A stretch of DNA of 7,153 nucleotides from Hyphomicrobiaceae bacterium (lineage in GTDB: Bacteria > Pseudomonadota > Alphaproteobacteria > Rhizobiales > JAKIUO01), in the NCBI GenBank assembly GCA_021647535.1, contig JAKIUO010000153.1, positions 1-7,153 of the forward strand, given 5' to 3'. A program made the position numbers and the translations under genes. How positions within the stretch are numbered: position 1 is the stretch's first letter; every line of letters begins with the position of its first letter. Shown piece by piece: positions 5,059 to 7,153 of the stretch. The notes under the pieces are model-generated. The model was not told the DNA's origin and did not search any database. It saw only the letters and a list, made by a program, of their open reading frames with translations.

Positions 5059-6198
5059 ATGAACAAGAAAAGTTGCAAAATACTTTTTATATGTACTGAG
5101 GACTGGTTCTACTATTCCCATTTTCGCCCTTTGGTCAAGGCAGCTCAAAAGATCAAGGGCGCGAAGGTTCTGTTGGCGACCTCAGTTGGGGATAAACGCC
5201 GGGACCTGGAAAGCTGTGGTCTTGACGTGATCCCGGTTGATTTTGACCGGGCATCGATGGGAATTTTCTCCGCTCTGCGCCTGTTTTGGCAGCTATCTCG
5301 TTTGTTGCGCAGCGAAAAGCCGGACATTGTCCACTTCATTGCCTTAAAACCCGTCCTGCTTGGCGGATTGCTTCGTTTGGTTGCCCCTCCCACTCGTGTG
5401 GTCTATCATGTCACCGGCCTTGGTACGCTGGCCGAGGGCGATTCGGGACGTAAACGGATATTGCGCAGGCTGGTCTTTCGCCTTCCTGGCTATTACCTGC
5501 GCTCAAAAAAGACGATGCTGTTTGTGGAAAACCCGGATGATGCAGACTATTTACGTAAATATGGCCTGTCTCCAGATGCCCCGGTAACCATATTGGGAGG
5601 AGCTGGCGTTGACCCCGAAAAATATTGCGCCCAGCCCATTGAAGAAAAAGATCAGCTCTATGTGACCTTTGTCGGTCGCATGATCAGAACCAAAGGAGTG
5701 GATGTTCTGGTGGAGGCCATGGCTTTGTTAGCCGAGCGCTTGCCAAATCTGCACCTGCAGCTTTATGGTGTATGCGATCCTGCCAACCCGGGCAGTTATG
5801 AGGAGAAAACCCTCAGGGAATGGGGGCAAAGGCCTAATATCAGCTGGCATGGCTATTCGCGCGATATTGTCAATATTTGTCGGGAGGCCGATATATGCGT
5901 GGTGCCGACCCGCACCAGAGAAGGTATGCCACGGGCCATGCTGGAGGCAGCAAGCTGCGCGCGCCCGCTTGTGGTGACGAATGTGCCGGGATGCCGTCAT
6001 TTTGTGCGCGATGGCGTTGAAGGGTTTGTGGTGCCAACGCAAGATGCCGGTGCATTGGCCACAGCCTTGTTTGAACTGGCCAGCGATCGCGCATTACGTG
6101 AAAAAATGGGCCATGCAGCCCGTCAGCGTGTGTTGGAAGGCTTTACCGAAAGTCATGTCATAAACGAGGTTGCCAAGGCCTATAGGCACATGCTTTAA
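5059..6198 (+). CDS. glycosyltransferase, GT4-type (GT-B fold)
   Basis: The 379-residue product should transfer a sugar from a nucleotide donor, with retention of configuration, to a lipid-linked glycan at the cytoplasmic membrane face. The N-terminal half starts KILFICTEDWFYYSHFRPL (7-25), followed by PDIVHFIALKPVLLGG (88-103) and VVYHVTGLG (114-122), typical of the acceptor domain. The donor domain begins near G181 (GAGVD, 181-185) and has FVGRMIRTKGVDVLVEA (204-220). The retaining GT4 motif E-x7-E is E288-E296 within TREGMPRAMLEAASC, and DGVEGFVV (318-325) follows. Length and motif order are normal for a full enzyme. The frame is open to a TTG at 5044, but the ATG at 5059 sits directly before the conserved first strand and after GAGAG (5052-5056), so I prefer it although the spacing is tight. 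Donor and acceptor sugars are not predictable here. Neighbours suggest O-antigen or capsule assembly. Confidence 0.88.
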   Translation: MNKKSCKILFICTEDWFYYSHFRPLVKAAQKIKGAKVLLATSVGDKRRDLESCGLDVIPVDFDRASMGIFSALRLFWQLSRLLRSEKPDIVHFIALKPVLLGGLLRLVAPPTRVVYHVTGLGTLAEGDSGRKRILRRLVFRLPGYYLRSKKTMLFVENPDDADYLRKYGLSPDAPVTILGGAGVDPEKYCAQPIEEKDQLYVTFVGRMIRTKGVDVLVEAMALLAERLPNLHLQLYGVCDPANPGSYEEKTLREWGQRPNISWHGYSRDIVNICREADICVVPTRTREGMPRAMLEAASCARPLVVTNVPGCRHFVRDGVEGFVVPTQDAGALATALFELASDRALREKMGHAARQRVLEGFTESHVINEVAKAYRHML

Positions 6199-6217
6199 GG
6201 GTGGTGCTGTATCCTAT

Positions 6218-6246
6218 TTGTAACAATTAACAGCTTATCATATGGT
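6218..6246 (+). promoter_or_regulatory. weak candidate promoter for the FlaA1/CapD-type gene
   Basis: TTGTAA (6218-6223) and TATGGT (6241-6246) are separated by exactly 17 bases; each matches the sigma-70 boxes at 4 of 6 positions. It lies 20 bases after the glycosyltransferase stop. The 268-base gap to the next gene makes a separate promoter plausible, but this match could be chance. Confidence 0.22.
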
Positions 6247-6250
6247 GTGT

Positions 6251-6274
6251 CGTTTTACAGAGATATGTGAAACG
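6251..6274 (+). repeat. 8-bp hairpin in the gap after the glycosyltransferase gene
   Basis: CGTTTTAC (6251-6258) pairs with GTGAAACG (6267-6274) with one G-T wobble around an 8-base loop. It is followed by TGATATGC, not a T-run, so a terminator call is not justified. A second weak pair, GCCCAC (6354-6359) with GTGGGC (6384-6389), lies further on in the same leader. Confidence 0.3.
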
Positions 6275-6448
6275 TGATATGCTATTTATATGATTACAAA
6301 GAGTATGCTGGGCAATTATTTGGCGGGGTTTTTGGAATTGGCTTCAAAAATTGGCCCACTTCACTATATAAGCATTCAATAAGGTGGGCGCTTAAAGAGC
6401 GGGTTGATCAATCTCTTGAGTATATTATCTTTTTATAAAAGACTGAAA

Positions 6449-6498
6449 CATGGTGTGAAAATTCGCATGGCGCATTGGAACAAGCATGGTGTGAAAAT
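6449..6498 (+). repeat. 14-base direct repeat, 36-base period, at the N-terminus of the last gene
   Basis: CATGGTGTGAAAAT occurs exactly at 6449-6462 and 6485-6498. The offset of 36 bases is twelve codons and both copies are in the same frame, reading HGVKI before and after MAHWNK. The preferred ATG at 6467 lies between them. This looks like a small duplication affecting the start region. Confidence 0.7.
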
Positions 6499-7153
6499 AG
6501 GTCTTATTGAGGCTTCGCGCCGACAAAAGCGCCTGGCGGTGATGAGTGTTGATCTGGCGTGTCTGCTATTGATCATGTTTGCCTTGCTCTCTGCCAGACG
6601 TGGGCTGTTATCAGGATTTGCCGTTTCAGATCAACTCACGCTGGCTTTATGTTTTACCCTGCCATTTCTCAGCGTTGCGATGTTTTACACGCTGGGTCTG
6701 TATCGCCTTGTTACCCGGCACATTGGCCAAAAAGGCTTCTGGCGCATCGGTTATTCTCTGGTCGGCGCGGTTGCGGTGTGGTCGTTCGTTGTTTTCCTGG
6801 CCGATATGCGTGGAGAGGTCATTGTACTGCCGCGCTCCGTTATCATCGGCTATTGGCTCATCGGCTGGTCAGTCATCTGGTTCAATCGGCAGTTTGCGCG
6901 CTGGTGGCTGCAAGAACTGCCACTTGATCTGCGGGGGCAATCGGCAAGCGAAAACAGAAAAACCAAAAAGAATGTTATTATTTATGGGGCTGGAGAAAGC
7001 GGTTTGCAGCTCTGCAAACTATTGTCGAAAAGCGGTATCTACACGATTGCCGGCTTTTTGGATGATGATGCCTCTTTGTGGGGCCTGAAGCTTGAAGGCT
7101 ACAAGGTTCATCCCATGGACCGTATGAATAAACTCATTGACAATGGTAATATC
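6467..7153 (+). CDS. membrane-anchored FlaA1/CapD-type nucleotide-sugar dehydratase/epimerase (3' end outside window)
   Basis: The frame is open to the right edge, giving 229 residues. The N-terminal domain has four hydrophobic segments (about 25-44, 57-77, 96-113 and 122-139), including FYTLGLYR (73-80) and LPRSVIIGYWLI (121-132), characteristic of the membrane anchor shared by FlaA1/WbpM/CapD proteins. A Rossmann domain then begins: KKNVIIYGAGESGLQLCKLL (167-186), with the G-x-G-x-x-G dinucleotide loop at 174-179, followed by AGFLDDDASLWGLKLEG (195-211). In this family the N-terminal Rossmann-like module precedes the SDR catalytic domain, which here would lie past the edge. Products convert UDP-GlcNAc-type sugars to 4-keto-6-deoxy forms for surface glycans. 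The start is uncertain: no good ribosome site precedes ATG 6467, and the frame is open back to 6383 with TTG codons at 6404 and 6416 and a GTG at 6455. It follows the glycosyltransferase gene in the same direction after 268 bases. Confidence 0.85.
   Translation, partial: MAHWNKHGVKIGLIEASRRQKRLAVMSVDLACLLLIMFALLSARRGLLSGFAVSDQLTLALCFTLPFLSVAMFYTLGLYRLVTRHIGQKGFWRIGYSLVGAVAVWSFVVFLADMRGEVIVLPRSVIIGYWLIGWSVIWFNRQFARWWLQELPLDLRGQSASENRKTKKNVIIYGAGESGLQLCKLLSKSGIYTIAGFLDDDASLWGLKLEGYKVHPMDRMNKLIDNGNI

Noticed and set aside
6559..7088. 122-aa and 169-aa plus frames near the right edge
   Set aside because: They are out of frame with the FlaA1/CapD-type gene, which has clear membrane and Rossmann motifs and runs open to the window end.

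Overview
The window looks like chromosomal DNA of a Gram-negative bacterium, most likely an alphaproteobacterium (inferred from protein style, a roughly balanced base composition and short palindromic repeats whose chance translation begins M-D-P). It carries a membrane-attached dynamin/EHD-type GTPase, a PhnA protein, a small basic exported protein and the edge of a cell-surface polysaccharide locus. No RNA gene or CRISPR array was recognised.

Layout. Bases 1-127 are the last codons of a probable transposase followed by what looks like the terminal inverted repeat of its insertion sequence, so an IS abuts the left side. Bases 128-658 hold no convincing gene but are full of complementary segments: an 8-bp inverted repeat at 179-214, a run of five small hairpins at 335-462 and a perfect 9-bp inverted repeat at 552-583. 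Bases 659-2269 (+) encode a 536-residue GTPase whose G domain and following helical region read like an EHD/dynamin protein, but which ends in two membrane segments and a Ser/Lys-rich tail. It converges on, and overlaps by 9 bases, phnA at 2261-2842 (-). A 175-base divergent intergenic region separates phnA from a secreted Arg/His/Tyr-rich protein at 3018-3452 (+). The 211-base gap after that contains two oppositely oriented copies of a short palindromic repeat (a third, diverged copy is at 335) and a 9-base tandem repeat.

From 3664 to the right edge the genes concern envelope polysaccharide: a polytopic O-antigen ligase/polymerase-type protein (3664-4998, -), a GT4-type glycosyltransferase (5059-6198, +) divergent from it by only 60 bases, and the first 229 residues of a membrane-anchored FlaA1/CapD-type nucleotide-sugar dehydratase/epimerase (6467 to the window end). 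A plausible combined role is that the dehydratase/epimerase makes a modified sugar nucleotide, the glycosyltransferase adds a sugar to a lipid-linked chain, and the ligase/polymerase polymerises or transfers the chain outside the inner membrane. The polymer itself cannot be told from this window.

The most distinctive item is the EHD-like GTPase with a membrane hairpin in place of the usual C-terminal EH domain. The structured region upstream of it and the inverted repeat pair at 3497-3599 are the main unexplained non-coding features.
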